Shown: positions 37,101-49,200 of the stretch, piece by piece
Position numbering within the stretch: position 1 is the stretch's first letter
Layout of the letters: each line of letters begins with the position of its first letter
Assembly (NCBI RefSeq): GCF_033807715.1
Contig: NC_084599.1
Location: 4,488,125 to 4,552,124, forward strand
Reading direction: 5' to 3'
DNA from: Cololabis saira
Lineage: Eukaryota > Chordata > Actinopteri > Beloniformes > Belonidae
DNA: 64,000 nt
Notes under the pieces: generated by a model
The model's input: only the letters and a program-made list of their open reading frames with translations
The model's database searches: none
What the model was told of the DNA's origin: nothing
Made by a program: the position numbers and the translations under genes

Positions 37101-40100
37101 CTGAGCAGAGACGAACAGTGAGGGGTTACAGGTTAGAGCGGGGGTCAGTAACCCGCGGCTCTAGAGCCGCATGCGGCTCTAGAGCCGCATGCGGCTCTTT
37201 AGCGCCGCCCTAGTGGCTCCATGGAGCATTTTCAAAAATGTTTGACCCTTTTTTTCTTCTTTTTGTTCCCTTTTTGTTCCTTTATCCTTTCCTTTTTAAT
37301 CTTGAAATTTCGACTTTTTTCTCAACATTTCGACTTCACGTAATTTTGACTATTTCCTCGACAGTTCGACTTTTTTTCCAACATTTCGACTTTTTTCTCG
37401 AAATTTAGATTTTTTTTTCCAACATTTCGACTTTTTTCTCGACATTTCGACTTCACGTAATTTTGACAATGTCCTCAACATTTCGACTTTGTTCTTCAAT
37501 ATTTTGTCTTTTTTCCTCGACATTTCGACTTTTTTCCCCAACATTTCAACTTTTTTCTCGACATTTCGACTTTTTTCTCGAGATTGTACTTCAACATTAA
37601 TCTCGACATTTCGACTTTTTTTCTCGACATTTCGACTTTTTTCTCAATATTTTGACTTTTTTCCTCAACATTTCAACTTTTTTCTCGACATTGTACTTCA
37701 ACATTAATCTTGACATTTCGACTTTTTTCTCAAAATGCAAAATGAAAAAAAAAAATGTTCCCCCAGTTCTAACTAATATAGAAACAGCATGTGTTGACTT
37801 CATTCTAAGGCTTATACAAGACTTTTCATTTTTTGAGGCTCCAGACATATTTGTTTTTTGTGTTTTTGGTCCAATATGGCTCTAAAACATTTTGAGTTGC
37901 CGACCCCTGGGTTAGCCCAACCAGTTTTCCATGTGGCGTTAGAGTTGTAAATGAAGCATGTTCCAACGACTGCAGCTGAGGCCAGAAAGTGCTGAGCTGG
38001 TCTCCTGCAGGACAGCTGACTCCACAGGAACTCTTGCTTTGGGGTTGCATGGATGTTGGAGTTGAAGGAGCCTCATTGGACCAGACTATCTGGTATTTTC
38101 AAAGTGTTAAACGATTGTTTCTTTCTTACAGAACAAATGGCGTGTACAAACTTCTAACCCTACCCCTAACCCTCCGATCCTGGTTCCCACAGCTATTGAC
38201 CTTTCATTATAAAGTACATCATTAAAAACTTGGCTTTATCCACCAGTTAAAGCGACACTATGTAACTTTTCCACCTTAATCTAATATTTCATCATCATCA
38301 TTGTGATGGAACATCAACTTCCAACAGGTTTAATGAACCTCTGTCATGGTCTGAGGGGTCTGTATCTCCTTCACTGGCACTATGTAACTTTGAGGAGCAT
38401 GGTAGGAACCCTGCCACACTACTGGTAAAGCACTACCGCTTTTGCCCAAAGGAGCCGCCAAACTCAACAAAAGCTGAAAGTTACATTGTGCTGCTTTAAG
38501 GGTACTTTTAAATGCGGCTTGTGCAAACATTGTGCCAATATCAAAGAATGTAAACAATTCAGTGACTTTAAGACTAACAAGGTTTATGACATCAAGTCAT
38601 TCATTCATTAATACCATGTTTGTTGTCTACAGATTGTCTTGTACCTGTGGTTGTTTTTATATCGGCCGCACTAAGCGTCATTTGAAAGACAGAGTTTCTG
38701 AGCATAAGTTATTATTAGAGCTTTTTTAGCTATTAGAAAAGCACATTTTGATTACCCAATGGCTAAGCACTTTTTTGAAGCACATGACAGCAACCCAGGT
38801 TCACTTATGGTTGAAGGCCTAGAAAGTATTCAAAAAAAACATTAGAGGTGGTGACAGACTCAGATTACTTCTGCAGAGAGAAACCTTTTATATTTTCCAA
38901 ATAAAAGCCACTATCTATCCAGGTTTAAATGAACACATTGATTTCAGTCCTTTTTTGTAACTTTTTTCATTACAGATAGTGTTCTTTCTTCTCCTATTTC
39001 CAGTACTTTCCAGTCCAATTACTGGAGCCATTTATTGGTCATTATCTGTTATTTCTCTTGTTTCCATTTGTCCTCCCACCTACCCAGGTGATTTCAATCA
39101 TCACATTTAAGGAGAATCAGTGTGTTGAGTGTTCCACCCTGAGGAAGCTGAGGCCCAAACGCGTGGGCTGTAACCCACTTTTTTAAATCTTCTACATGAA
39201 ATAGCCATTTCAAATAAAGGCTTTTTATATTTAAAGAAGAGTGCCTTGGATTTTTCTTGTTTTTTGATAAAGTATATCATGTTTTATTTTTTTCCATGAC
39301 AACCACATATTGGTTTGCTTGGTGCCGTGTGGAGAAGTGCATTACTGACAGCAGCAGAGCAGCGTACAGTAGGTGTGCGTGCCGCTGTGGAGCGGAGCTT
39401 TTGGGCACGTTTGTTCAGCGGAGCAGCTCCGGCCGGAGCTGACCCAGAATGACGGGGGGGAAGGCAGCCGTCCTGCCGGCCTGCCGGCCTGCAGGCCCCC
39501 CGGGTCAGACTGGTGCTCCCTCTGCTTCCCATCAGGAACCCGACAGACGACGCTCCGCTCAGGCTGATTTTCTGCTGCTCTGATTCCGCCTTCTGTCCGT
39601 GCGCATTAGTGACGCAGCGCTGAAGAGCCAGGCCGTCGGAGGGAAACTTTGGCTCTCTGTGTTCTCTGAGCCGGGTGGTTTTGTCCAGGGGGTGGGCTGA
39701 AAGGCCAGGCTGATGTCGGCCGCTCAGATGTCAGCCTCTCTGCCAAACGCCGCTCCAGTAAATCCCTCCATCGCTCTGCTCCGCGGCAGCGGGATAAACA
39801 TTCAGGCAATTCGTGCAAACTTTCCTGTGATGTCAGTTCAGGGGTGAAAGTAGGATAAAGTTCTTGTAGGAACTAATATGTGTATGTATTCCCAGTACTG
39901 GAGTTGAGGGGGATGAGGGGGGATGAGGGGGGGTGAGGGGGGATGGCACCCCCCCTGAAATAAAAACAGTCCAAATCATCCCCCCTGAAATAAAAACGGT
40001 CCAAATCATCCCCCCTGTAAAACTGCCATCCCTCCTTTCCATCCCTTATGTCATTTCATCAATGAATGTGGTTTTACTGCTATTTCAACATTTAGAGTCA

Positions 40101-43100
40101 TCACCAGAAAAATAACTTATTTGACAATTTTCACCTGTTTCAAGTAAATTTTCACTTGAAATAAGTAGAAAAATCTGCCAGTGGAACAAGATTTATCTTC
40201 TTATTACAAGCAAAAAAATCTTGTTCTACTGGCAGATTTTTCTACTTATTTCAAGTGAAAATCTACTTGAAACAGGTGAAAATTGTTGTTTTTTCCAGTG
40301 ATGAGTCTTGTTTTAAGTGTAATGAGATTTTTTACTAAAATGAGACATTTTAACTAGAAATAAGACAAATATTCTTGTTAAGATTGTGAGTTTTTGCAGT
40401 GATCCATTTTACTTATCCTGTGAAGGACAGAGTCATATTGATAAGTTCAGAAAAGTGTTTTTTATTGTTGTGTTTTGATGTATTTGATGTAAGCCCAGTG
40501 GATATTTAAAGCTTACAGAAGGCTGCATGTAACTGCTGCTATGTCATTCCTGCAGTATTTCTGCAGGTGTTTTGGTCACTGCTATTATTTGTAATATATT
40601 ATATTATTTGTAATCAGCACAAATTATCTGTCCCCATATGATCAAATCCACCATCCCCCCTGATTTATTTTTACAACTTGAGTAGTGTGTATTCCTATAA
40701 TAGAGCCTAAATGAAAACCCTAGTATGTCCTGCACGCTGGCGCCGACAAGCATTTGTATATAAAACAAATAAAAGTGGTAATAAAACACGGCCGCTGATG
40801 ATAAAAGAAGAGTCAGTAAAGCGTGAGTGACCTTGACGCGTGGCGGCCGCTCAGTGGAAGAGGCTAACGGCCACATAAAAGACCACCGTCAACGTTACGA
40901 GGCTCTGCTGCTAAAGTGTGAGGCTGGATACAATCAAAAGTAGCTCAGCACCCTCCACCTACCAGATATGTGATAAGGTCAGATTTAATCAAGTACTGAT
41001 GGTGTCCATGCCCTGCCAGACCTGGAGACAAATGTCGCTTTTCCACTAGTACCTACTCAGCTCGACTCTCCTCAGTTTGGTTCTTTTCCACTAGGGTTCT
41101 AACGTGCAGAGTAGATACTTTTCTGTAACTATTCTGCCGAGGTTCTAAGCTGCTGAGTCGGCTGTATCTGACATCATCACACTACAGACCACTGATTGGT
41201 CGGGGGGTTGGAGTCAGACGTCTGAGTCAGGAGGAGGAAATCAGAGAAAGAGACTCTGACGGATTCTTGTTCATTTTATTCAACCAGCAACGGCAGCAAA
41301 AGTCTGTTTCATGATCCAACTCTGAGGGTCAGATGTTCATAAACCTGGTGCTGAGGAGAGAATTAAAAAGATCTAGACGGAGATAAGGAACGACCAGATC
41401 TACCAGGAGCTCTGTCTCTTCATATCTGCTCACGACTCCAGCTGACTTTTCAGCAGCGCAGAGACAAACTAAATAAAATTAAAAAGCGTTGCTGCTTGAA
41501 GCTTCTCTCACTCTCATTTTTTAACTTGATATCCAACACAAGCCACAGATCCAGCAGCACATCTATCATCTCCTCCAGGTTCTACATCTTTAGTGTTGTT
41601 GTCTTCTTCCTTTAGATACACAATCAAATACGTCACAGCAGCTTCTCCAACCTCCTACTTCTGATCCAGGAGCTGATTGTTATGGAAAAGAAACCAGGCC
41701 GAGCTGAGATGAGTAAAGTAGGTTCTAGTGGAAAAGCGCCAATAGTGAAGCGGGTCACAATCTGCTGGACGAAGCATCAGGCCCTCCAGGCCCTCCAGGC
41801 CCGGGGCCCGGGTCCTGGCCACTAGCGGTACATACAGTTAATACTGAGGTGACGCTTATTTGCTTTGTTGGCCTGAATCATGTTTTATATATTCTTAAAT
41901 GTAATTTATACCAAAATGTAAGTTTACAGAGAAAAAGTTAACCGATTATGATACATGAAGCAACGCTAAAAGTTATCACTTTGGCATCCTTAATTTCTAT
42001 CAGATCAATAACCTCCAAATTGCTCAATTTGTATATGGTTCTTTAAAGGTATTGTGACATGAAAAACAAATTTTTCTTGATTTTTTGTGTTTTGTTGGGT
42101 GTCTTGACATCAATTACACCCAAAAAACAACTAACTTTTAACATTCAGTGTATTGTGTGCTTTCTGGGATTTTCCGCATAACTATGCAAAAACGGCGCAT
42201 GTGGTTTGGTGGCGGATCGTTACGTATAGACCCGCTAAATCACCGCCCCCTCCACCCAGCTCCCTGTCTCCTCTCCTCTCCAGCGCACCATAAAGGCTGA
42301 TTTATGGTTCCGCGTTACACCGACGCAGAGGCTACGGCGTAGGGTTACGCGGCGACGCGCACCGTACGCTGAACCCTACGGCGTAGGCTCTGCGTCGATT
42401 TAACGTGGACCAAAAATCAGGCTTAACACGGAGCTGTTTAGAGCCTCTTTTGTTCTGATCACTGGAGGAAAACTGCTAAGAAGACCCGCGGCCACTGACT
42501 GGATTTAAGATAAGAGAACACTGCTGCTTGCATGCCTTTATTTTTATGATTGTTTGCTGTGGTTCGCCCTGCTGCTTTTCCGTGCATGCTTCGCCTGTCG
42601 CTCCCGGCTTAACTCTCCGACGCCGCTGTGAGCGTATGGCTGGGTTGGAGGAGGTTGGGAGGAGGAGCGGGGCAATGATTGACAGGAAAGGGGGAAAAGG
42701 ACGCGTTTTTCACGGGGCAAAAAAACACTGTCATAAAAAGCCAGGAATGGAGTACTAGAGTGAAGTTTTTCTTGTTACACTCTTTTAGACACATTTGAGG
42801 GATGTTGGCCAAGACTTTTAATAGTGTTAAAAGCATGTTAAAAATGATGTCACAATACCTTTAAATAAAACTCAATCCAAACTCCACCACAATGAATTTC
42901 ATAATTATTCAACCCGTAAAGCCTTGCAGCTTCGGCCCCCACAATCACCAACTATTACATCCCAGTTTCAGATCTCAAGATATGGAATTCACTTCCTCCC
43001 CACCTTGTCTAACTTTTTCAATTCAATTCAATTGTATTTGTATAGCTAATATGATGTAAACCTCTACTTACTCACATTTGTCTTCTTTCCTCATTTTCCC

Positions 43101-43173
43101 AAAATACAGTTTTTTCTATTTTTTTTGGGTATGTACTTTTCTCTTTTCTTTGTGTGTGCGTGCAAGTGTGCAG

Positions 43174-43251
<78 letters not shown>

Positions 43252-46200
43252 CGTGTGATTTGCATTTATGTCCATGATAATGTCCATTTTTATGCTCATA
43301 TAAGGAAGTCCTCTTGTCAAGCCCCCAGAGGGTTTTTGGACCTCCTTGCATAAATGCTGTCTATTGTTTTTTTTTGGTAATTGTATTACTGACTTTTTAA
43401 TATGTGCTAAATAAATAAAACAAACTTGCGTCTTGGCCGCTGGTGAAGAACAGGCAGCTGATTTTCCTGAGCTGGGTTTGGTTGTGTCTCTGCACCAGTG
43501 GACCCAGCACTGGATACCAGTCACTACACCAGGATATCAGGGACGGAAATGCAGATACCCAGGGAATTCAGACGTTCCCTAACTTTCTCCCAGTGAAGTA
43601 TATGGCACCTAAACTTCTTACACCTGGAACTCCAGGACACCTGCAGCCTTCAGCCTTTCAGGGCCGATGTTCCCATGAAACTCATCAATACCGACAGGAG
43701 TGAAACACAAGAATGTTTAGAAAACAACTATGTACTAATAAAAGTACACAGTAGTAGAACTTTATGGGCGACCCTATTATTTTGCAGCCTTTGTTCTGTG
43801 TGTAAGACTACGGAAGAGTATTAGGGCCAGGCAGCAGAATAATAAAAATAATATTTTAGAGGAGGAAGTCGAAAAGTCGAGAAAAAAGTCGAAATGTTGA
43901 GAAAAAAGTAAAAATTTGGGGAATAAAGTTGAAATGTTGAGAAAAAAGTAAAAATTTTGGGAATAAAGTTGAAATGTTGAGAAAAAAGGCAAAAATTTTG
44001 ACTTTATTCACGAAATTTCAACTTTATTCACGAAATTTCGACTTTATTCTTTAAATTGTATTTCAACATTAATCTCGACATTTCGACTTTTTTCTCCAAG
44101 TGCACAATAAAAAAAATCTTCCCATCTCAAATATCTTTTCTCCTGCAAGACCCTAATACTCTCCCGTAGTAAGACCCTGTTGACTATGTGACAGGATAAA
44201 TCCTCTCAGATAAATAACCCTCACTAGCCGAGCTCCCTCTCCTGCAGCAGCAGCACCAGAGACCACGTGTCCCCGTGTTCCAGAGCGGTGGCTGCTCACC
44301 TGTTTGGAGCACTCGTGGATGGGGGAGTCAGAGAAGCAGTAGTGGTGGAACAGGCCCATCTTCTGGTTGAAGAGGCAGTGGGCCACGTGGGCCCGGGCGT
44401 TCTGCCACTGGACCAGACGCAGCAGCTCCCGGTTCAGAGAGGCCCCCAGATCCACGGACCAGTTGTAGCTGTACAGGGTCACCTGGAGACAGGATGGAAA
44501 CACACCTCATGTCACGGCCAGATATCCAGACTGCTCCATACGTACATGCCTATGTGTATTATACCCAGTACTGGAGTTGAGGGGGGATGAGGGGGGATGG
44601 CATCCCCCCCTGAAATAAAAACGGTCCAAATCATCCCCCCTGAAATAAAAACGGTCCAAATCATCCCCCCTGAAATAAAAACAGTCAAAATCATCCCCCC
44701 TGAAATAAAAACGGTCAAAATCATCCCCCCTGAAATAAAAACAGTCAAAATCATCCCCCCTGAAATAAAAATGGTCAAAATCATCCCCCCCTGAAATAAA
44801 AACGGTCCAAATCATCCCCCCTGAAATAAAAACAGTCAAAATCATCCCCCCTGAAATAAAAACGGTCAAAATCATCCCCCCTGAAATAAAAACAGTCAAA
44901 ATCATCCCCCCTGAAATAAAAACAGTCAAAATCATCCCCCCTGAAATAAAAACGGTCCAAATCATCCCCCCCTGAAATAAAAACGGTCCAAATCATCCCC
45001 TCCCTGAAATAAAAACGGTCCAAATCACCCCCCCCCCCCTGAAATAAAAACGGTCCAAATCATCCCTCCTGAAATAAAAACGGTCAGAATCATCCCCCCT
45101 GAAATAAAAACGGTCAAAATCATCCCCCCCTGAAATAAAAACAGTCAAAATCATCCCCCCTGAAATAAAAATGGTCAAAATCATCCCCCCCTGAAATAAA
45201 AACGGTCCAAATCATCCCCCCCCCTGAAATAAAAACGGTCCAAATCATCCCCTCCCTGAAATAAAAACGGTCCAAATCATCCCCCCCCCTGAAATAAAAA
45301 CGGTCCAAATCATCCCCTCCCTGAAATAAAAACGGTCCAAATCATCCCCCCCTGAAATAAAAACGGTCCAAATCATCCCCTCCCTGAAATAAAAACGGTC
45401 CAAATCATCCCCCCCTGAAATAAAAACGGTCCAAATCATCCCCCCCTGAAATAAAAACGGTCCAAATCATCCCCCCTGAAATAAAAACGGTCCAAATCAT
45501 CCCCCCTGAAATAAAAACGGTCCAAATCATCCCCCCCTGAAATAAAAACGGTCCAAATCATCCCCTCCCTGAAATAAAAACGGTCCAAATCATCCCCCCC
45601 TGAAATAAAAACGGTCCAAATCATCCCCCCTGAAATAAAAACGGTCCAAATCATCCCCCCCCTGAAATAAAAACGGTCCAAATCATCCCCCCCTGAAATA
45701 AAAACGGTCCAAATCATCCCCCCTGAAATAAAAACGGTCCAAATCATCCCCCCTGTAAAACTGCCATCCCTCCTTTCCATCCCTTATGTCATTTCATCAA
45801 TGAATGTGGTTTTACTGCTATTTCAACATTTAGTCAACACTCAGTCTTTCTGACACAGTCTTTCTGACACTCAGTGGGTGTAAAGTGAAGTCTGTGAAGT
45901 CGCATCTGTGACGTCATGAACATTCCCTCTATAGGCAAATGACAGCTCTTATTAACATATATACAATTTAAAAAAAAGTGAAAGGTGTAGCAGTATGAGG
46001 TAGACATCAGAATCAGAATCAGAAAAAGCTTTATTGCCAGGTCAGACATAATCAGACGAGAGAACTTGACTCCGGTTTACACCGATGGCACCATTAATCA
46101 CCATGGTGATTGAAAGATGCATTGTTAGAGCATATGATTGTGGTTATTGTTATTTCAGTGGGTGCTCAGTAGACTCTGGACTTATATCCACGACGGAGGC

Positions 46201-49200
46201 GTCTTTATGTCCCAAACCTTTTTGTTGAGGATGCTGATGAAGAGGAACCTCTGGCGAGGGGCCGGCCCCGGCCCGGCCGGGCTAGCACTGGCCCAATCAG
46301 CCTGCTCCAGAGCCTCGAAGCGCTGGAAGCCCTTGTGAGCTGGAATAAAGAGAAACTCAGTGAGCTGGCAAAGCAATACCAACTGAAGCCAGGAGACATC
46401 CCACTGTGGAATATCCTGCAACAAAGACTTTCCATTCTGCTTTAACCGCCCGTCTCTCTCTCGTAAAGTCCGAAAGGTCAAAATTAATTCAACTAGACTC
46501 TCAGAGAGAGGTTCTGGGATTACTGGGGTCTATAAAAGAAGAAAGATGTGGTACAGACGATCAAGAAGGGGAGAAAAATGGGTATTGCTAGTTGGAATTA
46601 TTTGCACAATAACATGATTTAGTGTGAAAGCAGGCAGGAAATAGAAAATGGTGGCGTGGTCTGCGGCTTTCTCGGGTTTGAACTTCCTTCAAAGTACAAC
46701 TTGCAGGTTGCTGAGCCTTGTAGCACCCTATAATGTAATAATTTCACCCTATAATGTAATAATTTCACCCTATAATGTAATAATTTCCTGAAAATGTAAT
46801 AACGCCTAAAAATGTTATTACAATATCAGTCAGGATATTTTATTACATTATTGGTGAAGTTATTACATTATTCGGTTTTATTACATTTCGATTGAGTTAA
46901 GTTAGACCCTCCAGAAAAACGCGGGCAAAAATCCTTGATTCCGCGGACTAAAATCCTTGATTTTGCGGGCTAAAATCATTGATTATGCGATTAAATGTGC
47001 AGGTTTTTTATGTGCTTTTATGCGGTGAAATTGCGTAATATGCTGGAAGTTGCGGAATATGCGGAAAGTTGCAAAATATGCGAAATATGCAGGAAGTTGC
47101 GGATTCGGCGCTGAGCTCTTCCCTCTTAAATTCAGCGGGTCGTCTGATCTGAGGTCGAAGGAGAAAAAAAAAAAGGAGAGCGCGGGTGGAGAGGAGAGGA
47201 GAGGGGCGGTGGCAGCCCGGGGGGCGGCCGTCTCTCTCCCTCCAGCCCGCGGCTCGGTGCTCGGATGATTGCCGGGCGCACCGGCGCGACGAGGGGGACG
47301 AGACAGAGCTCCGTCACCCAACGCGTCCGCCGCCACTATCCCCCAAGTGGATGGGAGCTCCGCCTCCGCCGGCCCTCGCAGGCGCAGTGGTGCGCGGTCA
47401 GCGCGGATCCTGAGTCCCCCGGCAGCCGCGCCCACCGCGCAAGCAGGCTCTCTTTTTCCTCTCACCCCCGCGGGTGAGAGCTGCTGTTTGGGGGGTGGCG
47501 GTTTCTGCGAGGGGTGCGGAGGTCCCCGGGCGGGTCCCGCACGTCGCGACCGGGTGTCCCGACATGTCACTGACAACACTCCCCCCTTTTTCCAAACTTT
47601 ATGCGAAAATGTCGGCGATGATGCGGTGAAATCAACCAACCCCCGCATAATTCGCATATTCAGCACGGACATATGCAATATTAACCCCAGTAAAAGTGAT
47701 TTTTCTGCACCAGACATTGAAATCCACGGAAGGTCTGTAAATCCACGGACAGCCGTGAAATCCGCGAAAAATTCCGCGATCACGGAATCGCGGATTCCTG
47801 GAGGGTCTACTTAAGTGCAAATTTTATTACATTTTCAGGCGTTATTACATTTTCAGGAAATTATTACATTATAGGGTGCTACAAGCCTCGTCCAGCGGTG
47901 GTCTCTGCCGGGAACTAACGTGGGAGGTTTTTCCCGGTGGTGCGTTCGCTCTGCTGGGCTCTGCAACGCCCAGCGAGCTGCGCTACACCCGCTCCCTCGG
48001 CTACGTCTTTACTCTGTCCAGCCGTGTTCACAGCAGCTGGTTTGAGGAAGAGGGCGGAGACGTGGACTCCACCCACCCCCTGCCACATGCTAACCGCTTC
48101 ACAGGTGCAGGAAGGGGGCGGGGTGCTACATCAGGAGGTGGAGATATTTCGGCTCATTAGACTTAGGCATTGCGTAAACAACGGACTCCTTGGGGTTGTA
48201 ACCTGCAAGCTGTACTTTAAGGTGTTTGATGTAGAAAGTAAATCAGAATTTCACTTAACTGTTAGGTCTAAGTCTGTATTTATACAACTGTTTTGTCTTC
48301 TAGGTTTCTAACGGAGTTAATCCTTCAGCTTTTTAGGTTCAGCTGTAACGGGTGGAGGTTTAGCTGTAACGGGTGGAGGTTTAGCTGTAACGGGTGGAGG
48401 TTTAGCTGTAACGAGTGGAGGTTTAGCTGCATACGGGTGGAGGTTTAGCTGTAACGGGTGGAGGTTTAGCTGTAACGGGTGCAGGTTTAGCTGTAACAGG
48501 TGGAGGTTTAGCTGTAACAGGTGGAGGTTTAGCTGTAACGGGTGGAGGTTTAGCTGTAACGGGTGGAGGTTTAGCTGTAACGGGTGCAGGTTTAGCTGTA
48601 ACGGGTGGAGGTTTAGCTGTAACGGGTGGAGGTTTAGTTGTAACGGGTGGAGGTTTAGCTGTAACGGGTGGAGGTTTAGCTGTAACGGGTGGAGGTTCAG
48701 CTGTAACGGGTGGAGGTTTAGCTGTAACGGGTGGAGGTTTAGCTGTAACAGGTGGAGGTTTAGCTGTAACGGGTGGAGGTTTAGCTGTAACGGGTGGAGG
48801 TTTAGCTGTAACAGGTGGAGGTTTAGCTGTAACGGGTGGAGGTTTAGCTGCATACGGGTGGAGGTTTAGCTGTAACGGGTGGAGGTTTAGCTGTAACGGG
48901 TGGAGGTTTAGCTGTAACGGGTGGAGGTTTAGCTGTAACGGGTGGAGGTTTAGCTGTAACGGGTGGAGGTTTAGCTGTAACGGGTGGAGGTTTAGCTGTA
49001 ACGGGTGGAGGTTTAGCTGTAACGGGTGGAGGTTTAGCTGTAACGGGTGGAGGTTCAGCTGTAACGGGTGGAGGTTCAGCTGTATACACAACGAGATCTT
49101 CAAATCTTTACTTTTTGTGCCGGGCAGCTTTAGAAATATGTAAAAGGTCATTGTTTTATGCCTAAAATGATTCAATACAACATGAATTATTATTAGATCT

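Larger units (their letters stand above)
46904..47808. mobile_element. innermost element AGACCCTCCAG...CTGGAGGGTCT carrying ribosomal DNA
   Basis: The inverted ends AGACCCTCCAGAAAAACGCG and GCGGATTCCTGGAGGGTCT, with subterminal CCTTGATT, ATGCGG and TCCGCG motifs on both sides. The centre (47101 to about 47575) is GC-rich and unlike the AT-rich arms; its left part is 28S rDNA. Confidence 0.75.
46726..47886. mobile_element. second element: TTGTAGCACCCTATAATG inverted repeats
   Basis: The left TTGTAGCACCCTATAATGTA and the right TACATTATAGGGTGCTACAA arms extend about 60-100 bp with TAATAATTTC and AATGTAATAA motifs. Its middle is occupied by the element at 46904-47808. Confidence 0.85.
46690..48225. 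mobile_element. outer element of a three-deep transposon nest
   Basis: TTCAAAGTACAACTTGCAGG at the left faces CCTGCAAGCTGTACTTTAAG at the right. Between them lie the second element (46726-47886) and, right of it, a GC-rich remnant of the outer element's interior (47890-48180). No coding family recognised. Confidence 0.6.

Noticed and set aside
38150..38180. CTAACCCTAACCC-like sequence as an interstitial telomere
   Set aside because: Only about two imperfect units; chance or part of a repeat.
44507..45780. Asp/Arg/Phe repeat open frames resembling a repeat domain
   Set aside because: A 30-bp satellite with C-run length variation that breaks the frame many times; the same unit is non-coding in the short form at 39885.
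46983..47814. Long open frames on both strands (181 and 266 codons) in a GC-rich island, first read as a gene or CpG promoter
   Set aside because: The stretch contains 28S/ITS2-like ribosomal sequence in a nested transposon; openness is due to high GC content.
48317..49175. Proline-rich open frames (TAKPPPV heptads), like a structural protein
   Set aside because: A 21-bp intronic satellite; the period is a multiple of three, so each frame is uniform. Frame shifts at variant units, and no gene context.
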